Of a DNA stretch of 60,157 bases, positions 15,472 to 24,321 are shown in pieces. The translations under genes and the position numbers were made by a program. The notes under the pieces are model-generated. The model was given only the letters and a program-made list of their open reading frames with translations, was not told the DNA's origin and ran no database searches. The stretch covers positions 1 to 60,157 of the forward strand of contig JAVCDH010000101.1 of assembly GCA_030765805.1 (NCBI GenBank), given 5' to 3'. Positions within the stretch are counted from its first letter, which is position 1. The number at the start of each line of letters is the position of its first letter. The DNA is from Candidatus Euphemobacter frigidus. Its GTDB lineage: Bacteria > Auribacterota > Erginobacteria > Erginobacterales > Erginobacteraceae.

Positions 15472-17007
15472 TTGAAGAAAGTAATTATTATGAAGAAGAA
15501 AAAAGCATCGCTCGGAAAGAAAGTCATTATCGGACTAATCGTCGTGATTGTTCTGTTGGCCGCCGCGGGAACCGCAGGAATTCTCTATCTCAATCATTAC
15601 CTGAATTCACCGGAGTTCATAACTCAGATTCAACGAGAAGCAAGAGAACAGGCCGGGATCGATCTTGAGCTGGGCTCGATCAAGGCCTCGATCTTAAAGG
15701 GGTTCGTAGTTGATAAGATTGTTATAAGCTCGCCGGTTCAGGGAGAACCGCCTGCGCTGACGGTGAAGGAGGTTCTCCTCAAGTACAGGCTGGGAGATCT
15801 GCTCCATAAGAAGCTGACCATCAGCAAGATCCTGATCGATGAGCCCCGTCTCCGGTTGAAGAGAAATTCGGCCGGGGGATGGGATATTCCGGGGACTGTC
15901 CGGCCAAAAAAAGAAGAAGCGCCGCCCGTTGACCAAAAGAAGAAGAAAGAAACGCCCGAGAAGCGGGTGTCCGCCTGGAAGTTCTCGATCGAGTCGCTCC
16001 AGGTCCGTGACGGGAAGGCGGAACTGATAACCGGAAAGAAGTACGACCCGGTCGTGGTTGACGGTATCGTCCTGAACGCCCGTCTCCTTCAGCTGACCCA
16101 GCCGAGGGAGATAGAGGGACGACTCGGAATCGAGGGGATCAGCTTCAAGGGCGACCGGCTGGTCAGCAGCCTGCGGGCCGACCTCCAGCTCCAGGGGAAA
16201 CGGGAGATATCGGCGAAGATCGAGGCTGAGGTGGCCGATGGGAAGGTTAACGGTACAGCCGGCGCAGATCTGAAAGACCGCACCACGATCCCCTATCATG
16301 CTGAGCTGACACTGGAAAAGATAGACATCCCCGTCCTGATTAACCCGTTCCGGGGGACGGAGCAGAAGACGGAGGTAACGGGTAAGATCTTCGGCAGTTT
16401 AAATGTCCGGGGAGATGTACAGAAGCCTGATGCATTGACAGCCAGGGGCGATCTCGATATCAAGGACGGATCGATCACCGGTAACCCGATCCAAGAACTG
16501 GTAGCGAGTCTGATGAATGACGATGAGCATATCAAGGTGATAAGGTTCGATAAGGCCGATGCCGAGTTTGATCTCGCCCGGCGGGTGGTGACACTGACAC
16601 GGGTGGTTATCCATTCCTATAAGGTGATCTTTACGGTTGGCGGCACCATCAATCTCGAGCACGACCAGAAGACGGACTTCCTTGTCGGACTCAACTTCCG
16701 TGACGACCTGGTCGGGAATATCAAGCCCAAAGAACTCAGGGGAGCATTCACCCCTTCAGACGATTTCCAGGGATACCGGGTCTTTACTTTTAAAGTCTGG
16801 GGACCGCCCGAAAACCTGCAGAACGACTTTGTCGCCCGTTTTATCCAGCAGGGAGCGTCTAGCTGGCTCAAGGATGAACTCCTGAAAAAAGACCGGAAGA
16901 AGGAGGAGGACGAGAGTCTCTCCCCCGGGGAGAAAAAGAAAAAAGAAGAGAAGAGGAAGAAAAAAGAAAAGATGATTGATTCGATCTTTAAGATATTTGA
17001 GAAGTGA
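15472..17007 (+). CDS. AsmA-family membrane-anchored protein
   Basis: A 511-residue protein with one N-terminal transmembrane helix (VIIGLIVVIVLLAAAG) and a long periplasmic beta-rich body of AsmA/DUF748 type (GIDLELGSIKASILKGFVVD, LTISKILIDEPRLRL, later VRGDVQKPDALTARGDLDI). A Lys/Glu-rich low-complexity tail ends the protein. AsmA-like proteins bridge the membranes and are linked to phospholipid transport and envelope assembly. A TTG start at 15472 has AAGGA at good spacing; an ATG at 15490 is an alternative. The stop overlaps the next gene's GTG (GTGA), a lipid A acyltransferase, which supports an envelope lipid role. Confidence 0.85.
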   Translation: MKKVIIMKKKKASLGKKVIIGLIVVIVLLAAAGTAGILYLNHYLNSPEFITQIQREAREQAGIDLELGSIKASILKGFVVDKIVISSPVQGEPPALTVKEVLLKYRLGDLLHKKLTISKILIDEPRLRLKRNSAGGWDIPGTVRPKKEEAPPVDQKKKKETPEKRVSAWKFSIESLQVRDGKAELITGKKYDPVVVDGIVLNARLLQLTQPREIEGRLGIEGISFKGDRLVSSLRADLQLQGKREISAKIEAEVADGKVNGTAGADLKDRTTIPYHAELTLEKIDIPVLINPFRGTEQKTEVTGKIFGSLNVRGDVQKPDALTARGDLDIKDGSITGNPIQELVASLMNDDEHIKVIRFDKADAEFDLARRVVTLTRVVIHSYKVIFTVGGTINLEHDQKTDFLVGLNFRDDLVGNIKPKELRGAFTPSDDFQGYRVFTFKVWGPPENLQNDFVARFIQQGASSWLKDELLKKDRKKEEDESLSPGEKKKKEEKRKKKEKMIDSIFKIFEK

Positions 17008-17915
17008 AGATATTAAAACGCATTAAAAAGAATAAATATGTAACCGGGGTCAGGAGATACCTGCTCTATCTGCTAGCGCTTGGTTTTTTTGTTCTGGTCA
17101 GAACCCTTCCGTGGCGGATGATAGTCTCCCTGGGACGTTCACTGGGGCGGTTCGCTTTTCGCCGGGTCCGGTACGGCCGCCGGCTTACGATAGATAACCT
17201 GAACCGGGTGTTCGGGGATGAGAAGACCCCGGGAGAGATCCTCCGGATCGCGGAGAAGGTCTATGAGAATATGGGAATCACCGCGCTGGAATTTCCCCGG
17301 ATGGACTCAATGACCGACCGGGAGTTTTTTGAGAAGGTTGACTACGATCAGGATCAGAGGGCATTTCTCTTGAGCCTCCTGGCAAAAAAGAAGGGGGCCA
17401 TATTTGCCAGCGCTCACCTGGGAAATTGGGAGATGCTGGCCGATTTCGGCGCCCGGCTGGGCTTGAAGATGTCAGTCCTCTATAAACCCTCCACCAATCC
17501 CTATCTCAACCGGTTCTGGTTCCGGCTGAGGGGAAGAAACAAGATGATAGATATCACGAAGAATCTATCTCTGGTGAACAGGAGACTGAGGGCTAACGAG
17601 GGCGTCTGTCTCCTCTTTGATGAGAATGCCAGGAGCCGGGGTATCAAGCTCCCGTTCTTCGGCCGCCCCGCTTCCACATATAAGGGCCCCGCCTACTTCG
17701 CCCTCAGAACCGGCGCTCCCATCGTCTGCATCTATTTCGTCAGGCAAGAGGACTCCCGGCACCGTTTTATCATTGAGAGGACCATCTGGCCGAAGAGGAC
17801 CGGGAGTCTGGAAGAAGATATCATCTCCATCATGAAAGAGATGAATCGGAGCCTCGAGAAGATGATCAGAAAGTATCCCGATCAGTGGAACTGGATCTAT
17901 AAACGGTGGTCGTGA
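17004..17915 (+). CDS. Lysophospholipid/lipid A acyltransferase, LpxL/HtrB family
   Basis: A 303-residue inner-membrane acyltransferase. An N-terminal membrane segment is followed by the catalytic block SAHLGNWEM (HxxxxE/D type), then DENARSRG with the substrate loop FFGRPASTYKGPAYFA, and a C-terminal PDQWNWIYKRW that matches the family's closing motif. These enzymes add secondary acyl chains to lipid A, so the cell probably makes lipopolysaccharide. It starts at GTG overlapping the preceding AsmA-like gene's stop by 4 bases, so the two are co-translated. An 18-bp inverted repeat follows the stop. Confidence 0.92.
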   Translation: MKILKRIKKNKYVTGVRRYLLYLLALGFFVLVRTLPWRMIVSLGRSLGRFAFRRVRYGRRLTIDNLNRVFGDEKTPGEILRIAEKVYENMGITALEFPRMDSMTDREFFEKVDYDQDQRAFLLSLLAKKKGAIFASAHLGNWEMLADFGARLGLKMSVLYKPSTNPYLNRFWFRLRGRNKMIDITKNLSLVNRRLRANEGVCLLFDENARSRGIKLPFFGRPASTYKGPAYFALRTGAPIVCIYFVRQEDSRHRFIIERTIWPKRTGSLEEDIISIMKEMNRSLEKMIRKYPDQWNWIYKRWS

Positions 17916-17927
17916 TCCCCTGGAGGA

Positions 17928-17990
17928 CAGTAATCGGTAATCAGTAACCGGTGATCTGGTAAATTGCTCCACACTGATTACCGATTACTG
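17928..17990. terminator. 18-bp inverted repeat between convergent genes
   Basis: CAGTAATCGGTAATCAGT (17928-17945) is the exact reverse complement of 17973-17990, with a 27-base loop. It lies between the convergent acyltransferase and hexokinase genes. It is built from the simple repeat words seen in other spacers and could act as a bidirectional terminator; there is no T-run. Confidence 0.45.
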
Positions 17991-18002
17991 ATTACTCGTT
18001 TC

Positions 18003-19196
18003 TCACAACGCCGCCGCTGCGGCGCCGATCAGGTTGACATTCTCCAATTGCAGAAGGGCGAAACGGCGCGGCGAGAGAGGATCGTCATCGAGGAGCAGCG
18101 CGAGTTTCTCTCTTACCCGTTTTTTATAATCGGGGTTATGATTGATGACACCACCTTCAGCCAGGATTCCGATATTGCCTGAGGAACCCAGGGTATCGAT
18201 CAGACCGGCGAGCCCGGCGGCGACCAGATCGGCCGAGCGGTTGATCAGGGCGAGGGCCAGCGCTCCTTTCGGGGAGTCACGGTCCTGCTGGGCCAGTTGA
18301 AAAATTTCTTTCGTTTCGGGATAGGGGGGGGACGTCCGGCCTTCTTCGATAAAGCTGAAAAGTTGAGGGATGAATTTACCCGAGACGGCTTTTTCCACCC
18401 GGTGACTGCCGGGGGTCGGCCCGGCGGCGTCAAACTCGTCATCGAACCGGCTCAGGCTGGGGGGATGAAAGTTTCCGGATTCCAGATTGACGGCCATTCG
18501 TTGATAGGGATATGAGGTGTCGGCCAGTTTCGACGTCAGGAGCTTCGTCGGAAAGTAAGCGGCCATATTGGTCCCGGTGCCCACGATCAAGCCGATGAAA
18601 TCTTGGAATCGATCATCCGCCCCGAAGGCCCGGTTCCCGCCCAGGAGAGCCGCCACGGTATCATTGAGTACCGTTACTCCCCGTCCCCGATAACCCAGAT
18701 TGCGGCACGCGTTCAGCAGCAGTTCACCGACTTTCCGTCCGGCCACATCCGGCACCTGAAGCTGCTTGGTCCAGCGGATGAGGATGGCGTCTTTCTGCGG
18801 GGTGACGGCGGAGGGATAGGAGAAGCAGTACCCGACCGGCAGGTCCGGGGGGGGGTGCAGAGAGAGAGCCAGTTCAGCCTGTTTTTTGAAGAACGCGTCC
18901 GCCGACTCCCAGACGGGAAGGAAAGGGGCGGTCACGGGTCCCCGGACGATCTTAACTTCGCCCCCGGCGCCGAGGGCGACAACGGCCGCCCGCATGTTGG
19001 TGCCGCCGATATCGATGACTATTGTCTCGCCGGTTGAGGTCGGTTGCGGAGGAGGAAGGTAGGTCGGGATTGCCTGTATCTCCCCGTCTTTTCGGTTTAG
19101 CCCCTCACGGATCCGGTCCGCCATCGCAGTCCGGATCTCTTCCAGCTCGGCCGGCGAGAGAATCAATTCTCCCCATCTGTCAATGTCAGGATTCAT
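18003..19196 (-). CDS. Hexokinase of the eukaryotic-type family
   Basis: A 397-residue sugar kinase of the hexokinase_1/hexokinase_2 fold rather than the ROK or bacterial glucokinase families. The phosphate-1 loop DIGGTNMRA begins at residue 62. FSYPS precedes the sugar-binding region, LNDTVAALL carries the catalytic aspartate, and IVGTGTNMAAY is the phosphate-2 region, followed by NLESGNF. It phosphorylates glucose or a related hexose with ATP. The ATG is preceded by AAGGAGT. It lies 17 bases downstream of the TGS-type nucleoside kinase gene, probably in one transcript. Members of this family are uncommon in bacteria (family knowledge). Confidence 0.9.
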   Translation of the reverse strand: MNPDIDRWGELILSPAELEEIRTAMADRIREGLNRKDGEIQAIPTYLPPPQPTSTGETIVIDIGGTNMRAAVVALGAGGEVKIVRGPVTAPFLPVWESADAFFKKQAELALSLHPPPDLPVGYCFSYPSAVTPQKDAILIRWTKQLQVPDVAGRKVGELLLNACRNLGYRGRGVTVLNDTVAALLGGNRAFGADDRFQDFIGLIVGTGTNMAAYFPTKLLTSKLADTSYPYQRMAVNLESGNFHPPSLSRFDDEFDAAGPTPGSHRVEKAVSGKFIPQLFSFIEEGRTSPPYPETKEIFQLAQQDRDSPKGALALALINRSADLVAAGLAGLIDTLGSSGNIGILAEGGVINHNPDYKKRVREKLALLLDDDPLSPRRFALLQLENVNLIGAAAAAL

Positions 19197-19213
19197 CCGG
19201 TACTCCTTGTAGG

Positions 19214-20869
19214 TTAATAATTAAAGAAACTCTCCCCGATAAATTCCCGCAGGATGGAGGTGGACGGGACCTCCCGTTCGGAGATTGGAGCGAACCAGGA
19301 TAGGAAGGAGAGGAGACGTTCCACTTCCACGTACTCCGGCTGAACCGGAGTCATATCCAGCAACGCCAGTTCGGCGTAATCCTTCAAGACCGCGTGTTCA
19401 TAGATCAGAGCGGAGTTAAAGATGGCGTCGGCGTTTTCCTGGAAGGGAAAGATATGGTGTTTCTCTCCCTTCCGCACCGAGGGCCATCTCCGGATAGTGG
19501 CGAGCGCGGACCACCCCCGGAAGATTCGGTCCCGGACGATTCTTCTTAAGAGCCGCGTATCCGAGGTGAAGATCCTGGTATGGTTGTCCACCCGGAGCTG
19601 GGTCAGGGCGCTGATATAGATGAGAAACTTATTCTCCGGGGGAACCGCCACCGCGACGGAATCATTGAGGCAGTGCATCCCCTCAACGAGGAGAATCTTG
19701 CCCTCGATGAGTTGGATTGGGGTGGTTGCCTCCTTTCGTACTCCTTGTTTGAAATCAAAATGGGGAGCCTGGATCAACTCCCCGGCGATCAGTTGTTGGA
19801 GATGGCGATTAAAGAGTTCCAGGTCCAGGGCAACCAGCGCCTCAAAGTCGCGTTTACCGTTTATATCGCGGGGAGTCGCTGCCCGATCTTTAAAGTAATT
19901 GTCCATGCTGAGAATGACCGGTTCCAGACCATTGGCCCATAACTGGATGCTCAGCCGTTTGGCGAAGGTTGTCTTGCCGGACGCCGACGGCCCGGCGATC
20001 AGAACCAGCTTTACCGGTTCTTTACGGAGCGTTATTTCATCAGCGATAGCGGCGATCTTCTTCGCGTGCAGCGTCTCGGCGACAATTATCAGGTCCCGCA
20101 CCTTTCCGGTAACGCAGAGCCGGTTCAACTGGCCGACGTTCTCTACCGAGAGGATCTTGTTCCAGTCGCGCGTCTCCTGGTAGACGGAGAAGAGCTTCTT
20201 CTCGCTTCGCATCGGGGGGATAGATGTCGGCTCCTCCCAGGTGGGGAACCGAAGGATGAAACCGTCTCCATAAGATTTTAGGGCGAAGATGGTAATCCGG
20301 CCGGTGGAAGGAGCGAGTGGACCGTTGTAGAACTCCAGCACCTTGCCGCAGCCTACCAGGCAGATCTCCGGAGAGCGGTGGAATTCCAGGAGGTTTATTT
20401 TATCGAGAAGACCTTCCTCATTAAAATAATTCCTGGCTTCCTGGTAGGGGAGGTGCCGCTTGGTAAATGGGAGATTTTGATGGATGATCTCCTGGAAACT
20501 TTTATCAATCCGGGTTATATCCGTTTCCTTAAGAGGACCGCCCGGTTCCAGGTCAAAGTAATAACCGTTGGAAAGGGACTGGCCGATGAAGAGACGTCGG
20601 TCGGGGAATACCCGGTGAACGGCTTCTATCAGAATCAGTGTGGCGCTTCTTCGATAGATGACGAATCCTTCCCGGTCCCGGTAGGTGAGGAGGCGAAGGG
20701 CGCAATCGCCCGTCAGGATGTAGTCGGAGTCGACCGCGTGATTATAGAGAACCGCGCCCAGCGTGAACAGAGGAGCGACGCCCGGATTCCTTTCCAGGAC
20801 CATCTCCACTGTGGCGCCTTTCGGGTACTTCCGGCCTTCTCCGTTGATGCTTACAATTATCTCATTCAT
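19214..20869 (-). CDS. Nucleoside (uridine) kinase with TGS and ThrRS-like domains
   Basis: A 551-residue three-part protein. Residues 1-62 are a TGS domain. Residues about 70-240 resemble the second additional domain of threonyl-tRNA synthetase (HRVFPDRRLFIGQSL). Residues 285-500 are a P-loop kinase of the uridine kinase/phosphoribulokinase family, with Walker A GPSASGKTT at 293-301 and LSMDNYFKDR. This architecture is known and phosphorylates uridine or related nucleosides. The start ATG has no obvious ribosome site. It is the first gene of a likely two-gene unit with the hexokinase. Confidence 0.88.
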   Translation of the reverse strand: MNEIIVSINGEGRKYPKGATVEMVLERNPGVAPLFTLGAVLYNHAVDSDYILTGDCALRLLTYRDREGFVIYRRSATLILIEAVHRVFPDRRLFIGQSLSNGYYFDLEPGGPLKETDITRIDKSFQEIIHQNLPFTKRHLPYQEARNYFNEEGLLDKINLLEFHRSPEICLVGCGKVLEFYNGPLAPSTGRITIFALKSYGDGFILRFPTWEEPTSIPPMRSEKKLFSVYQETRDWNKILSVENVGQLNRLCVTGKVRDLIIVAETLHAKKIAAIADEITLRKEPVKLVLIAGPSASGKTTFAKRLSIQLWANGLEPVILSMDNYFKDRAATPRDINGKRDFEALVALDLELFNRHLQQLIAGELIQAPHFDFKQGVRKEATTPIQLIEGKILLVEGMHCLNDSVAVAVPPENKFLIYISALTQLRVDNHTRIFTSDTRLLRRIVRDRIFRGWSALATIRRWPSVRKGEKHHIFPFQENADAIFNSALIYEHAVLKDYAELALLDMTPVQPEYVEVERLLSFLSWFAPISEREVPSTSILREFIGESFFNY

Positions 20870-20998
20870 AAGTACTGATCCGTTGATGATAGTATAATAT
20901 CCTTGATGGTGAGAACAAGGATAATTGGTTACTCAATGAAAATTTTAATGTATTTTTTTAGAATGTCAGTATATTCTGGGACTAATCATAAATAATGA

Positions 20999-21026
20999 TA
21001 AAATTTTTGCGCGGTAAAGATTTTAA
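20999..21026 (+). repeat. AT-rich palindromic leader element, instance 7 (rpe)
   Basis: TAAAATTTTTGCGCGG, then TAAAGATTTTAA, ending 2 bases before the rpe ATG. One mismatch interrupts the stem. Confidence 0.55.
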
Positions 21027-21028
21027 AG

Positions 21029-21745
21029 ATGAACACCGATAAACAAGAAGGTCTCGATAACTATCAGGTTCAAATCGCGCCCTCCCTGCTCTCCGCGGAT
21101 TTTACTTGTTTGAAGGACGATATAAGACAGGTTGAAGCGGCGGGATGCCGGATATTGCACCTTGACGTCATGGATGGCCACTTCGTCCCCAACATCACGA
21201 TCGGGCCGGTAATCGCCCGGGCCATCCGGCGGGTGACCGATCTCTATCTGGGCGCCCACCTGATGATTGAAGAACCGGCCCGCTATCTGCAAGCCTTCGC
21301 CGATAGCGGGGTTGATGAGATCACCATTCACCAGGAGATCGAGGCCGATTTCGTGGAGGTGATAAAGGAGATCAAATCACTCGGCCTGCGGGCCGGGGTC
21401 TCCATCCGTCCGAAGACGGAAGTTTCGGTCATTAAGCCGGCCCTGCGCTATCTGGATCTTATTCTGATCATGAGCGTTGAACCCGGGTTCGGCGGTCAGC
21501 AATTTATCCCCGGAAGCGAGGAGAAGATCAGGACAGCCCGGTCCTTAGTCGATCGGGAGAATTCTGACATTATTATCGCGGTTGATGGAGGAATTACGAT
21601 TGAAACCGCACCGGCGGCGGCCCGGGCCGGTGCTACTGAGCTTATCGCCGGAAATGTCATCTTTGAGGGAGATATAATAAAAAATATTGAGGCTCTCCGG
21701 GAAAGTGTAGCTGACCCGGGATATCCACCACCAAAAAGTTTTTGA
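21029..21745 (+). CDS. rpe: Ribulose-phosphate 3-epimerase
   Basis: A 238-residue TIM-barrel enzyme that interconverts ribulose 5-phosphate and xylulose 5-phosphate. Signatures are complete: APSLLSADF, HLDVMDGHFVPN with metal ligands, MSVEPGFGGQ, and VDGGI near the phosphate site. The protein carries about 12 extra residues at the N-terminus compared with the core fold. A palindromic leader element ends directly before the ATG and no standard ribosome site is visible. rpiB follows after 13 bases, giving a two-gene pentose-phosphate unit. Confidence 0.96.
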   Translation: MNTDKQEGLDNYQVQIAPSLLSADFTCLKDDIRQVEAAGCRILHLDVMDGHFVPNITIGPVIARAIRRVTDLYLGAHLMIEEPARYLQAFADSGVDEITIHQEIEADFVEVIKEIKSLGLRAGVSIRPKTEVSVIKPALRYLDLILIMSVEPGFGGQQFIPGSEEKIRTARSLVDRENSDIIIAVDGGITIETAPAAARAGATELIAGNVIFEGDIIKNIEALRESVADPGYPPPKSF

Positions 21746-21758
21746 CAGGATAAAAAGG

Positions 21759-22214
21759 ATGAAGAAACCGGTAATTGTGATCGGCGCGGATCATGCGGCC
21801 TTCGGCATGAAAGAGTATATCAAACAACTCCTCCAGGATATGGGGTACACCGTGGAGGATGTGGGGACCTACAGCCGTCGGAGCGTTGATTATCCTGACT
21901 ATGCCGAGAAAGTGGCCGTGGCGGTTACCCGGGGCCGGAATAAGAAAGGTATTCTTGGCTGCGGAACCGGGATCGGCGCCGCTATTGCCGCCAACAAAAT
22001 ACCCGGCGCGCTGGCCGCCCTGGTCCATAATCCCCGTACCGCTCGCCTGAGCGTGGAGCATGATAACGCCAATATCCTGGTTCTGGCCGGGCGCCCTTAT
22101 TCCAAGAAGATAGTGGCCCGGATCGTCAGGAGTTGGTTGACGAGTAAGTTTCAGGGAGGGCGCCATCTGCGCCGGGTAAAGAAGATCCGGAGACTGGAGA
22201 GAAGTTATCGGTAG
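21759..22214 (+). CDS. rpiB: Ribose-5-phosphate isomerase B
   Basis: A 151-residue RpiB/LacA-LacB family enzyme converting ribose 5-phosphate to ribulose 5-phosphate. GADHAAFGMKEYI opens the fold, YPDYAEKVA and GILGCGTGIG contain the catalytic cysteine region, and a C-terminal helix follows. The last residues are Arg/Lys-rich, as in longer family members. AAAAGG lies directly before the ATG. It is co-oriented and closely spaced with rpe, so the two steps of the non-oxidative pentose pathway are made together. Confidence 0.95.
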   Translation: MKKPVIVIGADHAAFGMKEYIKQLLQDMGYTVEDVGTYSRRSVDYPDYAEKVAVAVTRGRNKKGILGCGTGIGAAIAANKIPGALAALVHNPRTARLSVEHDNANILVLAGRPYSKKIVARIVRSWLTSKFQGGRHLRRVKKIRRLERSYR

Positions 22215-22223
22215 GGGAAAAAC

Positions 22224-22613
22224 CTAATCCTTTAGGGCAACCCGTCCCCCCCCCGTTAATAGAAGGGAGAGGGAGATGGCGATCAGAACCAGCGGATACT
22301 CGATCGGGAACAACAACCCGCTGGTGATCATCACCGCGGTAACGATTCCGATCAAGAGCGCCGCCGTTCGGGTGAAGATGCCGAAGATTAAAAATATTCC
22401 TCCTATAAATTGTATAATTACAATCACAATCGCCCAGAGCCCGGGCGGTTTGAACCCCATTCCGGCCACTAATTTGATGAATTGATCCAATCCCCATCCA
22501 TCGAAGGCGCCGAAGAGCTTTTGAGCGCCATGAACAACCGAGAAGGTTCCCAGGGTCAAACGGAGAATGAAAGGACCCCAGGCCCCGCCCCTTCCGAATA
22601 TTTTTTTCAGCAT
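22224..22613 (-). CDS. DoxX family membrane protein
   Basis: A 129-residue protein with four transmembrane helices and the DoxX opening pattern (GPFILRLTLGTFSVVHGAQKLFG, including the conserved histidine-glycine). Proteins of this family are small inner-membrane proteins; some are subunits of quinone-linked oxidoreductases, but most are uncharacterised. It is convergent with rpiB, with a 9-base gap, and stands alone. It is also preceded by a dispersed repeat at 22636-22715. Confidence 0.88.
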   Translation of the reverse strand: MLKKIFGRGGAWGPFILRLTLGTFSVVHGAQKLFGAFDGWGLDQFIKLVAGMGFKPPGLWAIVIVIIQFIGGIFLIFGIFTRTAALLIGIVTAVMITSGLLFPIEYPLVLIAISLSLLLTGGGRVALKD

Positions 22614-22635
22614 GTTTAACTCTTATGTAATTTTG

Positions 22636-22715
22636 GGAATAGGGATTAGGGAATAGAGATTGGTTCACCTGATTCCTATAAAATGTTGCCTGTTCAATAG
22701 TTTTATTGAAATTCC
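22636..22715. repeat. Dispersed repeat, copy A
   Basis: About 80 bases that share with 56766-56831 the words GAATAGGGATTAGGGAAT, ATGTTGCCT and TTCAATAGTTTTAT in the same order and orientation. Non-coding in both places. Confidence 0.75.
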
Positions 22716-22733
22716 CTGCCTGCGGCAGGCAGG
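22715..22733 (-). terminator. GC-rich hairpin downstream of the FadL gene
   Basis: CCTGCCTGCGGCAGGCAGG folds into a 7-bp stem with a 5-base loop, 22 bases past the FadL stop. The tract after it on the minus strand is GAATTTCAAT, with only a weak T-run. Confidence 0.35.
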
Positions 22734-22754
22734 CGATACAGGAACTTACCCGGA

Positions 22755-24083
22755 TTAGAAAAGAAGCGACCCTTCGATGCTGAAGATATTAATCGAGGTT
22801 TCGTACTTCCCCAGCAGATATCCCGCTTCCGGTTTGTTAACCAGATCACTCTTCCCATCGTTAATGAAGAGATGAGCGTAGCCGATGTCCATCCGCAGAT
22901 CGTCGGTAAACTGATATCCGGCCCCCACGGAGAGCCAGATCCGGTCATTGTCCGGAATGCGGGGGGTCCGGTAGGCAGTCTTTACCGCCCCTTCATCGTA
23001 GGCGGTGCCGACCCGGATGGTCCATTTAGGATCAGGGAAGTAATTTAAGCCCAGACGATAACACATTATATCTGTCCAGTGCTCCTCCGTGACCGAGGGC
23101 TCCTGGCCGGAATTGAAGTTAACGACCAGCTCCTTAAACCGGCTCCAGCCGGTCCAGGTAACGTCCGCCATGACCGCGAAGGCTTCGCCGAGTTGTTGAT
23201 ATGCCCCTAAACCCAGCGTCTCCGGCAGCGTGAGCCGGGCCGAAGCGTGGGTATCGATGAAATAATTTGAAAGGCCCATGGCGTCGAGGATACCCCGGGC
23301 GGTTGCCGGAACACCAAATTTGACCTTTCCGGAGAGCTTATGATCGACTTTGGAACGGTAACTGATCCCGATCCGGGTATCGGGCGTGATGGTGCAGAGC
23401 AGCCCCAGGGAATAACCGACCGCCCAGTCATCTCCGGTCAGATCGGCGAAACCGTCGAGTGCCTGGGGTGTTGTGCCCGCCGCCATCAGGATAGTCCCGA
23501 AATCAATGGCGTTGGTCAGCTTCGCGTCGGCGTACTCGACATTTACGCTACCGCCCAGGGAGAGAAGGTCGGGCAGCACCTCGACCGCGACCGTGGGGCT
23601 GATCCCGACAATAGAGAGATCGCTCTTTACCCCGTGATAGCGGCCTTTCCAATCGTCGGGATACTTGGTGGCCAGCCCGAAGGGGGCGTTTACGGTGAGT
23701 CCGACCTTGACCCGTTCCATTACTTCCTGAACATAATAAAGATTAGGAATCACTCCGGTTTCACCGCCATCGCCGCCGTTGCCGCCGGTCAGCGGCATGC
23801 CAGTCGCGGTCCGTGAACCATCATCTTTAAAGTTAGCCGTGATGTCGATCGCGGAGAGAGCCATTCCGACACTATTTCTCTCCATGAAGGCCATCGCGGA
23901 CGGGTTATAGAAGAGACTGGAGGGGTCTTTCGTATCGGTGCGACCCCCGGCAAACGCCTCTCCCAGACCTTTCCCACTCTGCTCGACCAGGGCGAAACCG
24001 GAAGCAAACGCTTGTGAACCGGTCAGGGCCAGTACGGCGGCAATTAAGCTTGACCAGCAAAGTAACGCGCCGATCTTCTTCAT
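22755..24083 (-). CDS. Outer-membrane transporter, FadL/OmpP1/TodX family
   Basis: A 442-residue outer-membrane barrel with a signal peptide (MKKIGALLCWSSLIAAVLA). Right after cleavage comes the FadL hatch pattern GFALVEQSGKGLGEAFAG, then SSLFYNPSAM. It ends in a C-terminal strand with a terminal phenylalanine (EGSLLF), as outer-membrane assembly requires. The family carries long-chain fatty acids or hydrophobic compounds across the outer membrane; the substrate cannot be read here. AAGGAGG lies upstream of the ATG. The gene is transcribed alone. Confidence 0.93.
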   Translation of the reverse strand: MKKIGALLCWSSLIAAVLALTGSQAFASGFALVEQSGKGLGEAFAGGRTDTKDPSSLFYNPSAMAFMERNSVGMALSAIDITANFKDDGSRTATGMPLTGGNGGDGGETGVIPNLYYVQEVMERVKVGLTVNAPFGLATKYPDDWKGRYHGVKSDLSIVGISPTVAVEVLPDLLSLGGSVNVEYADAKLTNAIDFGTILMAAGTTPQALDGFADLTGDDWAVGYSLGLLCTITPDTRIGISYRSKVDHKLSGKVKFGVPATARGILDAMGLSNYFIDTHASARLTLPETLGLGAYQQLGEAFAVMADVTWTGWSRFKELVVNFNSGQEPSVTEEHWTDIMCYRLGLNYFPDPKWTIRVGTAYDEGAVKTAYRTPRIPDNDRIWLSVGAGYQFTDDLRMDIGYAHLFINDGKSDLVNKPEAGYLLGKYETSINIFSIEGSLLF

Positions 24084-24321
24084 AATAAATCCTCCTTGAC
24101 TGTTGTCAGTTATGATGTTAGATATGATAAATATATGTTCGAACTTACGAACTTACGAAGAAGATACCAGCTTAAGTACTTCCATTTATTTGTCAACGGG
24201 AATTTGGCTCGCTTCATTCTTGGCCGTTACAATTAACGCGAAGGTCTAACAGGTTTTTTTGAACAACGTATAGCCTGAAAGTTCAATTTTATACCGGTCG
24301 ACACCAGATTAGATATACCGC

